Positions 36,318-45,063 of a DNA stretch of 64,000 bases are shown here, piece by piece. The stretch is from contig NZ_FNPH01000012.1 in the NCBI RefSeq assembly GCF_900107255.1, positions 54,737-118,736 on the forward strand. Reading direction: 5' to 3'. This DNA comes from Micromonospora pattaloongensis. Lineage in GTDB: Bacteria > Actinomycetota > Actinomycetes > Mycobacteriales > Micromonosporaceae. The notes below the pieces were generated by a model. It did no database searches. It had not been told where the DNA came from and saw only the letters and a list, made by a program, of their open reading frames with translations. Both the position numbers and the translations under genes were made by a program. Position 1 is the first letter of the stretch. Each line of letters opens with the position of its first letter.

Positions 36318-38759
36318 ATGACCACCACACTCGCCGACCACCTGAGGTCGCTGCCCGACGAGGCCCTGGGCGCGCTGTTGCAGCTCCGCCCGGACCTGGT
36401 CATGCCGGTGCCCGCCGACATCTCCGCGCTCGCCGTGCGCGCCCAGTCGCGGGTGTCGGTGGCGCGCGCCCTCGACGCTCTGGACCAGTTCACGCTGCAG
36501 ATCCTCGACGGGGTGCGGCTGACCCGGGACCCAGGGGACGGCACGACGTCGGTCGAGGCCGTGGTGGCCGCCGCGCAGGGCGTCGACGCGACCGCGACCC
36601 GAGCGGCGCTGGACCGGCTGCGGGCCCGGTTCCTGGTGTACGGGCCGGATTCGGCGCTACACGTCGTGGCGAGCGTGGACGAGGTCTGCTCGCCGTACCC
36701 CGCGGGGTTGGGGCGACCGGCGGCGGAGCTGGAATCGCGGACGGCGGCGCTCTGCGCGGACCCGGCGCGGTTACGGCGCACCCTGCTCTCCGCGCCGCCG
36801 GCCGCGCGGGCGGTCCTCGACCGGCTCGCCGAGGGCCCGCCGGTGGGCACCGTCAGCGCGGCCGCCCGCACCGGCACCGACGGCGGGGAGTCCCCGGTGC
36901 GCTGGCTCGTGGAGAACGGGCTGCTGGTGCCGATCAGCGACGGGGAGGCGGCGCTCGGCGGCCCGGCCGACGCCGTCGAGCTGCCGCGCGAGGTGGGGCT
37001 GCTGCTGCGCCGCGACTGCGGGCCGCTCGGCCGGCTGGAGCCGACCGCACCCGCGGTGGCCGCGGTGCGCCGGGACCCGAAATCGGTCGACTCGGCCGGA
37101 GCGGGACAGGCCATGGAGGCCATCCGGCACACGGAGGCGCTGGTCGAGGCGGTGGCCGCCGAGCCGGTGCCGATGCTGCGCTCCGGCGGGCTCGGCGTCC
37201 GCGACCTGCGTCGGCTCTCCCGGATCACCGGGCTCGACGAGCGCACCGCCGCGCTGCTGGTCGAGGTGGCGTACGCCGCCGGGCTGCTGGGCGAGACCGA
37301 GGTGCCGGGGGCGGGCTCGCGGGCCGGCGTCGACCAGCAGGTCATGCCGACCGGCGGGTACGACCTGTGGCGGATGCTGCCGCTGGCCCAGCGCTGGGAG
37401 CAACTGGCCGCCTCCTGGCTGGCGATGACGCGCCAGCCGGGGCTGATCGGGCAGCGGGATGAGCGGGACCGGCCGATCAGCGTGCTCTCCGCCGAGGCCG
37501 AACGCGCGGGGGCGCCGTCGGCGCGGCGCGAGACACTCGGGGTCCTCGCCGAGCAGGAGCCGGGCGCGGCCCCCGACGTCGACGACGCGCTCCGGCTGCT
37601 CGCGTGGCGGGCACCACGGCGCGGCAAGGGACGCGAGCCCGCGCAGCGCGAGGCGCTCAGCGAGGCGGCCCTGCTCGGGCTGATCGGGCTGGGGGCGCTC
37701 ACCGCGTACGGCAGGCTGCTGGTCGCCGAAGCGACCGCGGCGCGGGAGCTGGCCGACGACGATCCGCTCGGGCTGCGTCCCGGCGGCGAGCAGTCCCCGA
37801 ACGAGCCGTCGGCCGCCGTGCAGGCGCTCGACGCGTTGCTCCCCGCGCCGGTCGACCACGTGCTCGTCCAGGCCGACCTGACCGTGGTGGTCCCCGGCCC
37901 GCCGGAGCCGGAGCTCGGCGCCGAGCTGGAGCTGGTGGCGGAGCCGGAGTCGGCCGGCGGCGCCAGCGTCTACCGGGTGACCGCGACGAGCGTGCGCCGC
38001 GCGCTGGACGCCGGGTACGCCGCCGACGACCTGCACACCCTCTTCCGGCGCCGGTCCCGGACCGACGTGCCGCAGGCGCTGACCTACCTGATCGACGATG
38101 TGGCGCGCAAGCACGGCGGACTGCGGGCCGGGTCGGCCGGCGCGTACCTGCGCAGCGACGACGAGCCGCTGCTGGCCGAGCTGCTCGCCGACCGACGGCT
38201 GGGGCTGCTGTCGCTGCGCCGGCTGGCGCCGACCGTGCTGGCCACGCCGTACCAGCTGGGGCGCATGTTGGACGCGCTGCGCGAGGCCGGCTACGCGCCG
38301 GTGCCGGAGGACGCCACCGGCGCGGCCATGCTCACCCGGGGCAGGACGCGGCGGGCCCCCGCGCGCGTCTCCGCGGCGGCGCGGATGGCCGCCACCCTGA
38401 CCACGCCGCGGCTGACCGGGCCGCGCCTGCTCGGCGTGGTCGAGCAGATCCGCCGCGGCGACGCCGCGGCGCGGGCGGCGCGACGCGCCCCGGTCACGGT
38501 GCGCGCCGCGAACGGGCACACCGCGACCGGGCTGACCGCGGCGCAGGCGCACACGCAGGCGCTGGCGGTGCTGCAGCAGGCGGTCCGGGACCGGGCCCTG
38601 GTCTGGGTGGGGTACGTGGACGCGCACGGCGCGATCGCGTCCCGGCTGGTCCGGCCGGTCTCGATCGGCGGCGGTTATCTGCGGGCGGAGGACGAACGCA
38701 CCGAGATGCTGCACACCTTCGCGCTGCACCGGGTCACCGCCGCGGTGCTCGACGAGTAG
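36318..38759 (+). CDS. Helicase-associated domain protein (XPB partner-type)
   Basis: The 813-residue protein starts TTTLADHLRSLPDEALGALL and has several winged-helix-like segments, a central beta-rich VDHVLVQADLTVVVPGPPEP segment and DTATSVRRALDAG-type helices, the pattern of the XPB/Ssl2 helicase-associated domain family. The C-terminal RALVWVGYVDAHGAIASRLV with RPVSIGGGYLRAED resembles a WYL-like ligand domain. In other actinomycetes, from memory, such a protein lies beside the XPB helicase gene, which here follows 1.4 kb downstream on the same strand. It likely assists helicase action in DNA repair, by inference. It has no helicase motifs itself. Confidence 0.83.
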   Translation: MTTTLADHLRSLPDEALGALLQLRPDLVMPVPADISALAVRAQSRVSVARALDALDQFTLQILDGVRLTRDPGDGTTSVEAVVAAAQGVDATATRAALDRLRARFLVYGPDSALHVVASVDEVCSPYPAGLGRPAAELESRTAALCADPARLRRTLLSAPPAARAVLDRLAEGPPVGTVSAAARTGTDGGESPVRWLVENGLLVPISDGEAALGGPADAVELPREVGLLLRRDCGPLGRLEPTAPAVAAVRRDPKSVDSAGAGQAMEAIRHTEALVEAVAAEPVPMLRSGGLGVRDLRRLSRITGLDERTAALLVEVAYAAGLLGETEVPGAGSRAGVDQQVMPTGGYDLWRMLPLAQRWEQLAASWLAMTRQPGLIGQRDERDRPISVLSAEAERAGAPSARRETLGVLAEQEPGAAPDVDDALRLLAWRAPRRGKGREPAQREALSEAALLGLIGLGALTAYGRLLVAEATAARELADDDPLGLRPGGEQSPNEPSAAVQALDALLPAPVDHVLVQADLTVVVPGPPEPELGAELELVAEPESAGGASVYRVTATSVRRALDAGYAADDLHTLFRRRSRTDVPQALTYLIDDVARKHGGLRAGSAGAYLRSDDEPLLAELLADRRLGLLSLRRLAPTVLATPYQLGRMLDALREAGYAPVPEDATGAAMLTRGRTRRAPARVSAAARMAATLTTPRLTGPRLLGVVEQIRRGDAAARAARRAPVTVRAANGHTATGLTAAQAHTQALAVLQQAVRDRALVWVGYVDAHGAIASRLVRPVSIGGGYLRAEDERTEMLHTFALHRVTAAVLDE

Positions 38760-38791
38760 GCGTCGTCCCCCCGGCGGCCGGCGCGACGGCG

Positions 38792-39031
38792 TCAGCGGCG
38801 GCTGCGCCGTACGGTGCCGACGATGGCGACGATGAGCAGCAGCGCGAAGCCGGTGCCGAGCGCCTCCCCGGCCGAGTCCACGAAGCCCTGCCGGAGCACG
38901 AGCCAGCCGAAGAAGAACCAGCCGAGCAGCAGCGCGGCCACCGCCGCGTAGCAGATCACCGTGGTGCGGGAGACCGCGGCGGCGGGCCGGGCGCCGGTGG
39001 TGTCCTCCTCCGGCTCGCTCTCCACCGTCAT
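38792..39031 (-). CDS. Small membrane protein, unrecognised
   Basis: A GGGGAGGGG site precedes the ATG at 39031. The 79-residue protein has an acidic, threonine-rich start (VESEPEEDTTGARP), then two hydrophobic helices (ICYAAVAALLLGWFFFGWLV and GTGFALLLIVAIVGTV) and a basic RRSRR end. It should be an inner-membrane protein with cytoplasmic termini. I do not recognise the family. It is convergent to the helicase-associated gene, with 32 bases between their ends. Confidence 0.7.
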   Translation of the reverse strand: MTVESEPEEDTTGARPAAAVSRTTVICYAAVAALLLGWFFFGWLVLRQGFVDSAGEALGTGFALLLIVAIVGTVRRSRR

Positions 39032-39122
39032 GGGCCCCTCCCCGTCAGATGGCTGCCGACGGTTCCAGACTCGCATCGAATCGACGCCGGTGACAGGGGG
39101 ATGTCCGGCGAACCCGCCCCGA

Positions 39123-40004
39123 TCAGGTGCCGGGGCGCCGCCCGAACACGTGCACGTCGGTACCGATCTTTCCGAGCTCCCACAGCTGCCGCGCGTCCCG
39201 CGGCAGCACGTTGACGCAGCCGTGCGAGCCGATCGACTTGTCGTGGATGTACGTGGTGGTCTCGTGGAAGCCCATGCCGCGGGTGAAGTGCTGCCAGTAC
39301 GGCAGCCACACCTTGTACGGGCGGGACCACTCGCTCAGGTTGCGGCCGTTGACGGTGAACCTGCCGGTGTCGGTCTGGAACCCGCCGGCCATGCCGGTGC
39401 GGGTCACGGTCGGCGCCATCACGACCTTCCCGTCGCGCATCGCCCAGACCGTCTGCAGGGTCAGGTCGACGCAGAACGTCGTGCCCTTGCCCGCGTCGCA
39501 CGCGTCGGTGTCGGTGGCGGCCAGCCGGCGCGCCACGTCGGCGGTCGTGGGTCCGGCGCGGCCCTCGGCGGGCACGATGCCGTACCGCCGCTGGAACTTC
39601 TTGATCGCCGCGCAGTCCTCGGCCGACTGCCTGCCGTCGACCGTGACCGGGCCGAACGTCTCCAACCGGGCCAGATGGGTCTCGACCTCGCGCTGCTTCT
39701 CCCCCACCGGACAGCCGGCCCGCGTCTTCGCGGTGGTCGTCGTGCCGCTCGACCGGCTCGGCGACGCCGTCGCCGTGGGCTTCGGCTTCGCCGGGGTCGG
39801 GCTCGCCTCGACCGTCGGGGCGCTCTCCCGCTGGTCCGGCCCGGGCGTCGCGCTCGCCCCCGTTTCGCCGCCCGCACCGGCTGCCAGCTGCGGGCGGTCG
39901 CCCCCACTGTCGCCGGGTTGCGGATCGAACGCGCACGCACCGGCGCCGACCAGCGTGACCGCTGTCATGGCGGCGAGCCGCATGATGACACGGATGTGAA
40001 CCAT
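39123..40004 (-). CDS. L,D-transpeptidase (YkuD) with peptidoglycan-binding domain
   Basis: The 293-residue exported protein starts with a signal peptide (MRLAAMTAVTLVGAGACAF); the cysteine there may make it a lipoprotein, though the lipobox is weak. A long Pro/Thr/Ser linker follows to about residue 90. Next comes a PG_binding_1 domain (AIKKFQRRYGIVPAEGRAGP), then the YkuD domain with HETTTYIHDKSIGSHGCVNV, where H261 and C263 are catalytic. It should form 3-3 cross-links in peptidoglycan, or attach proteins to it, outside the membrane. GGGGAGGG precedes the ATG at 40004. It is divergent from the XPB gene. Confidence 0.9.
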   Translation of the reverse strand: MVHIRVIMRLAAMTAVTLVGAGACAFDPQPGDSGGDRPQLAAGAGGETGASATPGPDQRESAPTVEASPTPAKPKPTATASPSRSSGTTTTAKTRAGCPVGEKQREVETHLARLETFGPVTVDGRQSAEDCAAIKKFQRRYGIVPAEGRAGPTTADVARRLAATDTDACDAGKGTTFCVDLTLQTVWAMRDGKVVMAPTVTRTGMAGGFQTDTGRFTVNGRNLSEWSRPYKVWLPYWQHFTRGMGFHETTTYIHDKSIGSHGCVNVLPRDARQLWELGKIGTDVHVFGRRPGT

Positions 40005-40186
40005 CGGGCCCTCCCCAAGGCAGCTGTCGTCCCCTAGACGCATGTAACTGCCCGTACGGTTGCGGGAGCCGGAGAGTTTCTCCGGTTCGTTACCGACTAG
40101 TCGGCAGTGCGCCGCCTCACCTGAGCACCCGGCCGCGGGTTTTCGCCGTGCAAGACTGGAGGGTCTTCCACAGAAGGGGAACCGAC

Positions 40187-41845
40187 GTGAGCGGTGGACC
40201 GCTGATCGTGCAATCCGACAAGACACTGCTGCTGGAGATCGACCATCCGGACGCGCAGGCCTGCCGGATGGCGATCGCACCCTTCGCCGAGCTGGAGCGC
40301 TCGCCGGAGCACGTGCACACGTACCGGCTGACGCCGTTGGGGCTGTGGAACGCCCGGGCGGCCGGGCACGACGCCGAGGGCGTGGTGGACGCGCTGCTGA
40401 AGTACTCGCGCTACCCGGTCCCGCACGCGCTGCTGGTCGACGTCGCCGAGACGATGGACCGGTACGGCCGGCTGCAACTGGTCAACCATCCGACGCACGG
40501 CCTGGTGCTGCACGCCTTCGACCGCGTCGTGCTGGTCGAGGTCACCAAGAGCAAGAAGCTGGCCGGGATGTTCGGGGCGCGGGTCGACGACGACACGATC
40601 GTGGTGCACCCCTCCGAGCGCGGCCGGCTGAAGCAGGGCCTGCTCAAGCTCGGCTGGCCGGCCGAGGACCTGGCCGGGTACGTCGACGGTGAGGCGCACC
40701 CGATCGAGCTGGCCGAGGCCGGCAAGGACGGCCGGCCCGCCTGGACGCTGCGCTCGTACCAGCGGGAGGCGGTGGAGCAGTTCTGGGCCGGCGGGTCGGG
40801 CGTGGTGGTGCTGCCGTGCGGCGCCGGCAAGACGATGGTCGGGGCGGCGGCGATGGCCGAGGCGAAGGCGACCACGCTGATCCTGGTGACCAACACGGTC
40901 GCCGGGCGGCAGTGGAAACGCGAGCTGATCGCGCGCACGTCGCTGACCGAGGAGGAGGTCGGCGAGTACTCGGGCGAGCGCAAGGAGATCCGCCCGGTCA
41001 CCATCGCCACGTACCAGGTGCTGACCTCGCGGCGCGGCGGCGCCTTCACCCACCTCGACCTGTTCGGCGCCCGCGACTGGGGCCTGGTCATCTACGACGA
41101 GGTGCACCTGCTCCCGGCGCCGATCTTCCGGTTCACCGCCGACCTGCAGGCCCGCCGCCGGCTGGGGCTGACCGCGACGCTGGTCCGGGAGGACGGCCGC
41201 GAGGGCGACGTCTTCTCGCTGATCGGGCCGAAGCGCTACGACGCGCCGTGGAAGGACATCGAGGCGCAGGGCTGGATCGCCCCGGCGGACTGCACCGAGG
41301 TCCGGGTGACGCTCACCGACGCCGAGCGGATGGCGTACGCGACGGCGGAGCCGGAGGAGCGCTACCGGGTGGCGGCGACGGCCCGGACGAAGCTGCCGGT
41401 GGTCAAGTCGATCGTGGCCAAGCACCGCGACGATCAGGTGCTGGTGATCGGCGGGTACATCGATCAGCTGCACGAGCTGGGCGAATACCTGGACGCGCCG
41501 ATCGTGCAGGGATCGACGACGAACAAGGAGCGGGAGCGGCTCTTCGACGCGTTCCGCTCGGGCGAGATCTCCACGCTGGTGATCTCCAAGGTCGGAAACT
41601 TCTCGATCGACCTGCCGGAGGCGGCGGTGGCGATCCAGGTCTCCGGCACGTTCGGATCGCGGCAGGAGGAGGCGCAGCGGCTGGGCCGGGTGCTGCGGCC
41701 GAAGGCCGACGGCCGGCAGGCGCACTTCTACACGGTCGTCTCGCGGGACACCATCGACACCGAGTACGCCGCGCACCGCCAGCGCTTCCTCGCCGAGCAG
41801 GGCTACGCGTACACGATCGTCGACGCCGACGACGTGCTGGCGTAA
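40187..41845 (+). CDS. xpb: DNA repair helicase XPB
   Basis: The 552-residue superfamily 2 helicase carries the XPB damage-recognition-type N-terminal domain (residues 1-170), Walker A LPCGAGKTMVG near residue 213, the DEVH box in IYDEVHLLPAP near 305, TATLVREDGREGDVFSLIGP (XPB-specific RED region), then QVLVIGGYIDQLHELG and motif VI EEAQRLGRVLRPK. It unwinds DNA 3' to 5' and is thought to work in nucleotide excision repair in actinomycetes; that role is from homologues. The GTG at 40187 follows AGAAGGGG. The associated protein gene is upstream on the same strand. Confidence 0.95.
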   Translation: MSGGPLIVQSDKTLLLEIDHPDAQACRMAIAPFAELERSPEHVHTYRLTPLGLWNARAAGHDAEGVVDALLKYSRYPVPHALLVDVAETMDRYGRLQLVNHPTHGLVLHAFDRVVLVEVTKSKKLAGMFGARVDDDTIVVHPSERGRLKQGLLKLGWPAEDLAGYVDGEAHPIELAEAGKDGRPAWTLRSYQREAVEQFWAGGSGVVVLPCGAGKTMVGAAAMAEAKATTLILVTNTVAGRQWKRELIARTSLTEEEVGEYSGERKEIRPVTIATYQVLTSRRGGAFTHLDLFGARDWGLVIYDEVHLLPAPIFRFTADLQARRRLGLTATLVREDGREGDVFSLIGPKRYDAPWKDIEAQGWIAPADCTEVRVTLTDAERMAYATAEPEERYRVAATARTKLPVVKSIVAKHRDDQVLVIGGYIDQLHELGEYLDAPIVQGSTTNKERERLFDAFRSGEISTLVISKVGNFSIDLPEAAVAIQVSGTFGSRQEEAQRLGRVLRPKADGRQAHFYTVVSRDTIDTEYAAHRQRFLAEQGYAYTIVDADDVLA

Positions 41846-41864
41846 GACCACCGCGAAGATCGCG

Positions 41865-41924
41865 ACGATCTTGGACTTATGGCGAGGATCTGCGGCATTT
41901 GCGGAGCCATAAGTCCAAGATCGT
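41865..41924. terminator. Long hairpin between XPB and LigD-type polymerase genes
   Basis: Perfect 19-base arms (ACGATCTTGGACTTATGGC and its complement) flank a 22-base loop, 19 bases after the XPB stop. Outer flanks extend the pairing imperfectly. It shares GATCTTG and TTATGGC with the inverted repeat downstream of ku. Confidence 0.72.
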
Positions 41925-41956
41925 GCGAATCTTGCGGCGACGAGCGCCAGGTCACG

Positions 41957-42865
41957 TCACGCCGGGACCTCGGGGCCGCCGTCCAGCAGCGGCGCCATCA
42001 GGTCCCCGTACTCGTCGATCCGGGCCAGGACCTCGGCGGCGGTGAACTGCCGGGCCTTTCGCCGGCCCGCGACCACGGCCTCCACCTCGTCCCAGGTGAG
42101 CGGCGTCGACGCCGACGGCACCGGCTGCGCGCGCAGCGAGTACGGGGCCACCGTCGTCTTGGCCGCGTTGTTCTGGCTCCAGTCGATGAAGATCTTTCCT
42201 GGGCGCAGCTTCTTCGCCATCTTCGACGTGATCGACTTCGGCGCGCCGCGCTCCAACTCCTCCGCGACCCGCCGGACGTACCCGGAGATGACCTCCGACG
42301 ACTGCCGCCCGGAGACGGCCGCGGCGAGCTGCAGCCCCTTCTTGCCCGACGTCTTCGGGTAGGTCGTGATGCCATCGTCGGCGAGCCGGTCCCGCATCAG
42401 CACGGCCACCGCGCAGCACTCGGCCAGCCCGGCGGGCGCCCCCGGGTCGAGGTCGACCACGAGCAGGTCCGGGTCGGCGCCGATCCTCCACTGCGGGGTG
42501 TGCAGTTCGAGCGCGGCGAGGTTGGCGAGCCAGACCAGGGTCGGCAGGTCGTCCGCGACCACGTAGTCGACGGCCTCGCGCTCTTTCGTGGAGCCGGGGG
42601 CCGGCAGCCGCTCCCGCCGCACCCAGTCCGGGGTGTTCTGCGGCGCGTTCTTCTCGAAGAACGACTGCCCGTCGACGCCGTTCGGGAAGCGGATCCGGGT
42701 CAGCGCCCGGTCACGGATGTGCGGCAGCAGGGTCGGCGCGATCCGACTGTAGTAGTCGATCACTTCGCCCTTGGTGAAGCCCTCCGCCGGGTAGAGCACC
42801 TTCTCCAGGTTGGAGAGCTCCAGCTCCCGCCCCTCGACCTCCACCTTGATCCGGTCACGCGCCAT
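41957..42865 (-). CDS. ligD: LigD-type DNA polymerase/primase (NHEJ)
   Basis: The 302-residue protein is the stand-alone polymerase domain of LigD, an archaeo-eukaryotic primase-type enzyme that fills in or adds nucleotides at double-strand breaks. It starts VEVEGRELELSNLEKVLYPA, and has LLVVDLDPG (D138, D140 as metal ligands), TSGKKGLQLAAAV, and GKIFIDWSQNNAAKTTVAPY. In many bacteria these three activities form one LigD; here the ligase is separate, as is common in actinomycetes. No phosphoesterase domain is encoded beside it. It overlaps the ligase gene by 11 bases and is downstream of it in one transcript. Confidence 0.93.
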   Translation of the reverse strand: MARDRIKVEVEGRELELSNLEKVLYPAEGFTKGEVIDYYSRIAPTLLPHIRDRALTRIRFPNGVDGQSFFEKNAPQNTPDWVRRERLPAPGSTKEREAVDYVVADDLPTLVWLANLAALELHTPQWRIGADPDLLVVDLDPGAPAGLAECCAVAVLMRDRLADDGITTYPKTSGKKGLQLAAAVSGRQSSEVISGYVRRVAEELERGAPKSITSKMAKKLRPGKIFIDWSQNNAAKTTVAPYSLRAQPVPSASTPLTWDEVEAVVAGRRKARQFTAAEVLARIDEYGDLMAPLLDGGPEVPA

Positions 42866-43796
42866 CGTCGACGTCCTCGGGCCGGAGGTCGGGGCGCAGC
42901 CGGAGGAAGCGCGGGAAGCGCAGCCGCCCGTCCGGCGTCCGCTGGCTGTACTTCACCTCGATCACGGTCTCCGGTCTTACCCAGATCGCGCCGCGGGCAT
43001 CCGCACGGGGCACCGGCGCCGCGAACGGCGGCCCCGGCGCGCGCAACGGCTCCAACACCGCGAGCAGCTCGCGCTCGGTCACCGCCCCGATCCCCCCGCC
43101 GACGCGCCCCCGGAAGACCAGCCGGCCGTCCGGCGTCGGCGCACCGACCAGCAGCCCGCCGATCCTGCGCGCGCCGGGGCGCCAGCCGCCGACCACGAAG
43201 TCCCGGGTCAGCTCCCGCTTGACCTTCACCCAGTCCGGTGAACGCACCCCGCCGCGGTAGGCCGAGTCCAGCCGCTTGGCGACCACGCCCTCCAGGCCGT
43301 GCTCCTCCGCGGTCGCCCAGGTGGCCCCGCCGTCGGTGAAGGTCGGCGGGACCGCCCACCGCGGGCCGGCGAGGCCGAGCGACTCCAGCGCCGCCCGCCG
43401 GTCCCGATAGGACCGGGCGGTCAGGTCGACGCCGTGGAGCCGGAGCACGTCGAAGATCATGTACGTCACCGGCACCGTCGCGGCGAGCCGGGCCGCCCGG
43501 GCCGGCTCGCGTACGTGCATCCGCTCGGCGAGCGCGGTGAACGACGGGGTCCCCTTGTCGGTCAGCGCCACGATCTCGCCGTCGAGCAGCGCGTCCTCCA
43601 CCCCCGTCGCCAGCGGCGCCAACTCGGGGTACGCGGCGGTGATCTCGACACCGGAGCGCGCGAAGAAACGCCCGACGCCGCCGGCCAGATCGGCGACGGC
43701 CCTTACGCCGTCCCACTTGAACTCGTAGCTCCAGCCCGCGCCGGTGGGCAGCTCGCCGGTGGTGGCGAGCATCGGCTTGAGGGGCGGGCCGGACAC
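42855..43796 (-). CDS. ATP-dependent DNA ligase (NHEJ)
   Basis: The 313-residue product carries all nucleotidyltransferase motifs: KWDG with K27 as the AMP-bound lysine, FFARSG, LLDGEIVAL, LEGVVAKRLDSAYRGG and WVKVKRE, then a C-terminal OB fold that ends RLRFPRFLRLRPD. It seals nicks using ATP and probably works with Ku and the polymerase in non-homologous end joining. The GTG at 43796 follows GAGGG; the longer frame at 43859 reads into the ku promoter. It is the first gene of the ligase-polymerase unit and is divergent from ku. Confidence 0.93.
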   Translation of the reverse strand: MSGPPLKPMLATTGELPTGAGWSYEFKWDGVRAVADLAGGVGRFFARSGVEITAAYPELAPLATGVEDALLDGEIVALTDKGTPSFTALAERMHVREPARAARLAATVPVTYMIFDVLRLHGVDLTARSYRDRRAALESLGLAGPRWAVPPTFTDGGATWATAEEHGLEGVVAKRLDSAYRGGVRSPDWVKVKRELTRDFVVGGWRPGARRIGGLLVGAPTPDGRLVFRGRVGGGIGAVTERELLAVLEPLRAPGPPFAAPVPRADARGAIWVRPETVIEVKYSQRTPDGRLRFPRFLRLRPDLRPEDVDDGA

Positions 43797-43938
43797 GCCC
43801 TCACTGTAGATCGACTGTGAAGTCCTCGCGTCCGGTTCGTTCCGATGCCATCCTGTCAATACCGCGCTGACCAGAAAGTTTGGCGGGGGTTACGACTGGT
43901 CGCGGTGGGGCCGACCCACCCGTTGGGTAAGGAGTGGC

Positions 43939-44928
43939 ATGCGCGCTATCTGGAAGGGCGCCGTCTCGTTCGGCCTGGTCTCGATCGCGGTACGGCTGTA
44001 CTCCGCGACCGAGGAGAAGGACATCCGCTTCCACCAGGTGCACCGGGAGGACGGCGGACGGATCCGCTACAAGCGCACCTGCTCGATCTGCGGCGAGGAG
44101 GTCACCTACGACGACATCGCCAAGGGGTACGACATCGGCGGCGGCGAGATGGTGATCCTCAGCGACGAGGACTTCGCCGACCTGCCGCTGACCACCTCGC
44201 ACGCGATCGACGTGCTGGAGTTCGTCCCCGCCGAGCAGGTCGACCCGATCCTCTACAACAAGGCGTACTTCCTGGAGCCGGAGGGCGCCGCCACCAAGCC
44301 GTACGTGCTGCTGCGCGACGCGCTCACCGACTCGGACCGGGTGGCGATCGTCAAGGTGGCGCTCCGGCAGCGCGAGCAGCTCGCCACGCTGCGGGTGCGC
44401 GAAGGGGTGCTGCTGCTCAACACGATGCTCTGGCCGGACGAGGTGCGCACCGCGGACTTCGGCTTCCTCGACGACGACATCCAGGTCCGCCCGCCGGAGC
44501 TGGCGATGGCGAGCTCGCTGATCGACTCGATGGCCGGGGACTTCCGGCCGGACGAGTACAGCGACAACTACCGGGCGGCGCTGCAGGAGGTGATCGACGC
44601 CAAGGTCGAGGGCCGCGAGATCGTGCAGCCGGAGGAGGTCGAGGAGGCGCCGGCCGCGGCGGTGGACCTGATGGCGGCGCTGCGCGCCTCGGTCGACCGG
44701 GCCCGGGCCGCGCGCGGCGAGGCGCCCGCGGAGGGGGCGAAGGAGCCGACCCCGATCTCGGCGGCGAAGTCGGCCAAGAAGGCCGCGGAACCGGCCAAGA
44801 AGGCCCCCGCCAAGAAGACCGCCAAGAAGACCGCCGAAAAGAAGGCCACCCCCGCCAAGAAGACCGCAGCCAAAAAGACCGCGGAAAAGAAGACCCCCGC
44901 CAAAAAAACCCCCCGCAAAACCGCCTAG
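43939..44928 (+). CDS. ku: Ku DNA end-binding protein
   Basis: The 329-residue protein begins MRAIWKGAVSFGLVSIAVRL, the classical bacterial Ku start, and has YKRTCSICGEEVTYDDIAKG, YFLEPEGAATKPYVLLRDAL and LLLNTMLWPDEVR. Ku forms a dimeric ring on double-strand ends and recruits the ligase. Residues after about 265 form a long lysine-alanine-rich tail with AKKTAKKTAEKK-type repeats, as in Ku proteins with DNA-binding C-terminal extensions. It lies divergent from the ligase-polymerase unit, with 142 bases between, a shared control region, and it is followed by a large inverted repeat. Confidence 0.96.
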   Translation: MRAIWKGAVSFGLVSIAVRLYSATEEKDIRFHQVHREDGGRIRYKRTCSICGEEVTYDDIAKGYDIGGGEMVILSDEDFADLPLTTSHAIDVLEFVPAEQVDPILYNKAYFLEPEGAATKPYVLLRDALTDSDRVAIVKVALRQREQLATLRVREGVLLLNTMLWPDEVRTADFGFLDDDIQVRPPELAMASSLIDSMAGDFRPDEYSDNYRAALQEVIDAKVEGREIVQPEEVEEAPAAAVDLMAALRASVDRARAARGEAPAEGAKEPTPISAAKSAKKAAEPAKKAPAKKTAKKTAEKKATPAKKTAAKKTAEKKTPAKKTPRKTA

Positions 44929-44959
44929 CCCCCAGCCCCCCGCGACCCCCCAGCCCCCG

Positions 44960-45033
44960 CGCGATCTTGCAGTTATGGCCGCAGTTATGACCCGTTTGGA
45001 GTCTTATGTGACGGCCATAACTGCAAGATCGCG
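44960..45033. repeat. Large inverted repeat downstream of ku
   Basis: CGCGATCTTGCAGTTATGGC starts the 22-base left arm and is perfectly matched by its complement at the other end (45012-45033), with a 30-base loop that holds a direct repeat of GCAGTTATG. It lies 31 bases after the ku stop and may end that transcript. It resembles the 41865-41924 repeat. Confidence 0.7.
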
Positions 45034-45063
45034 GGGCGGGGGGGGGTGGGCGGGCGGGTGGGG
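45031..45063 (+). other. G-run stretch with G-quadruplex potential
   Basis: After the inverted repeat the plus strand has GGGG, a run of nine G, then GGG, GGG, GGG and GGGG separated by one to two bases, ending at the stop codon of the PPOX gene. A C-rich stretch lies on the other side of the repeat (44928-44958). Confidence 0.6.

Noticed and set aside
42855..43796. Full-length fused LigD
   Set aside because: Ligase and polymerase are in different frames with an 11-base overlap and both have proper ends; this is a natural split, not a frameshift.
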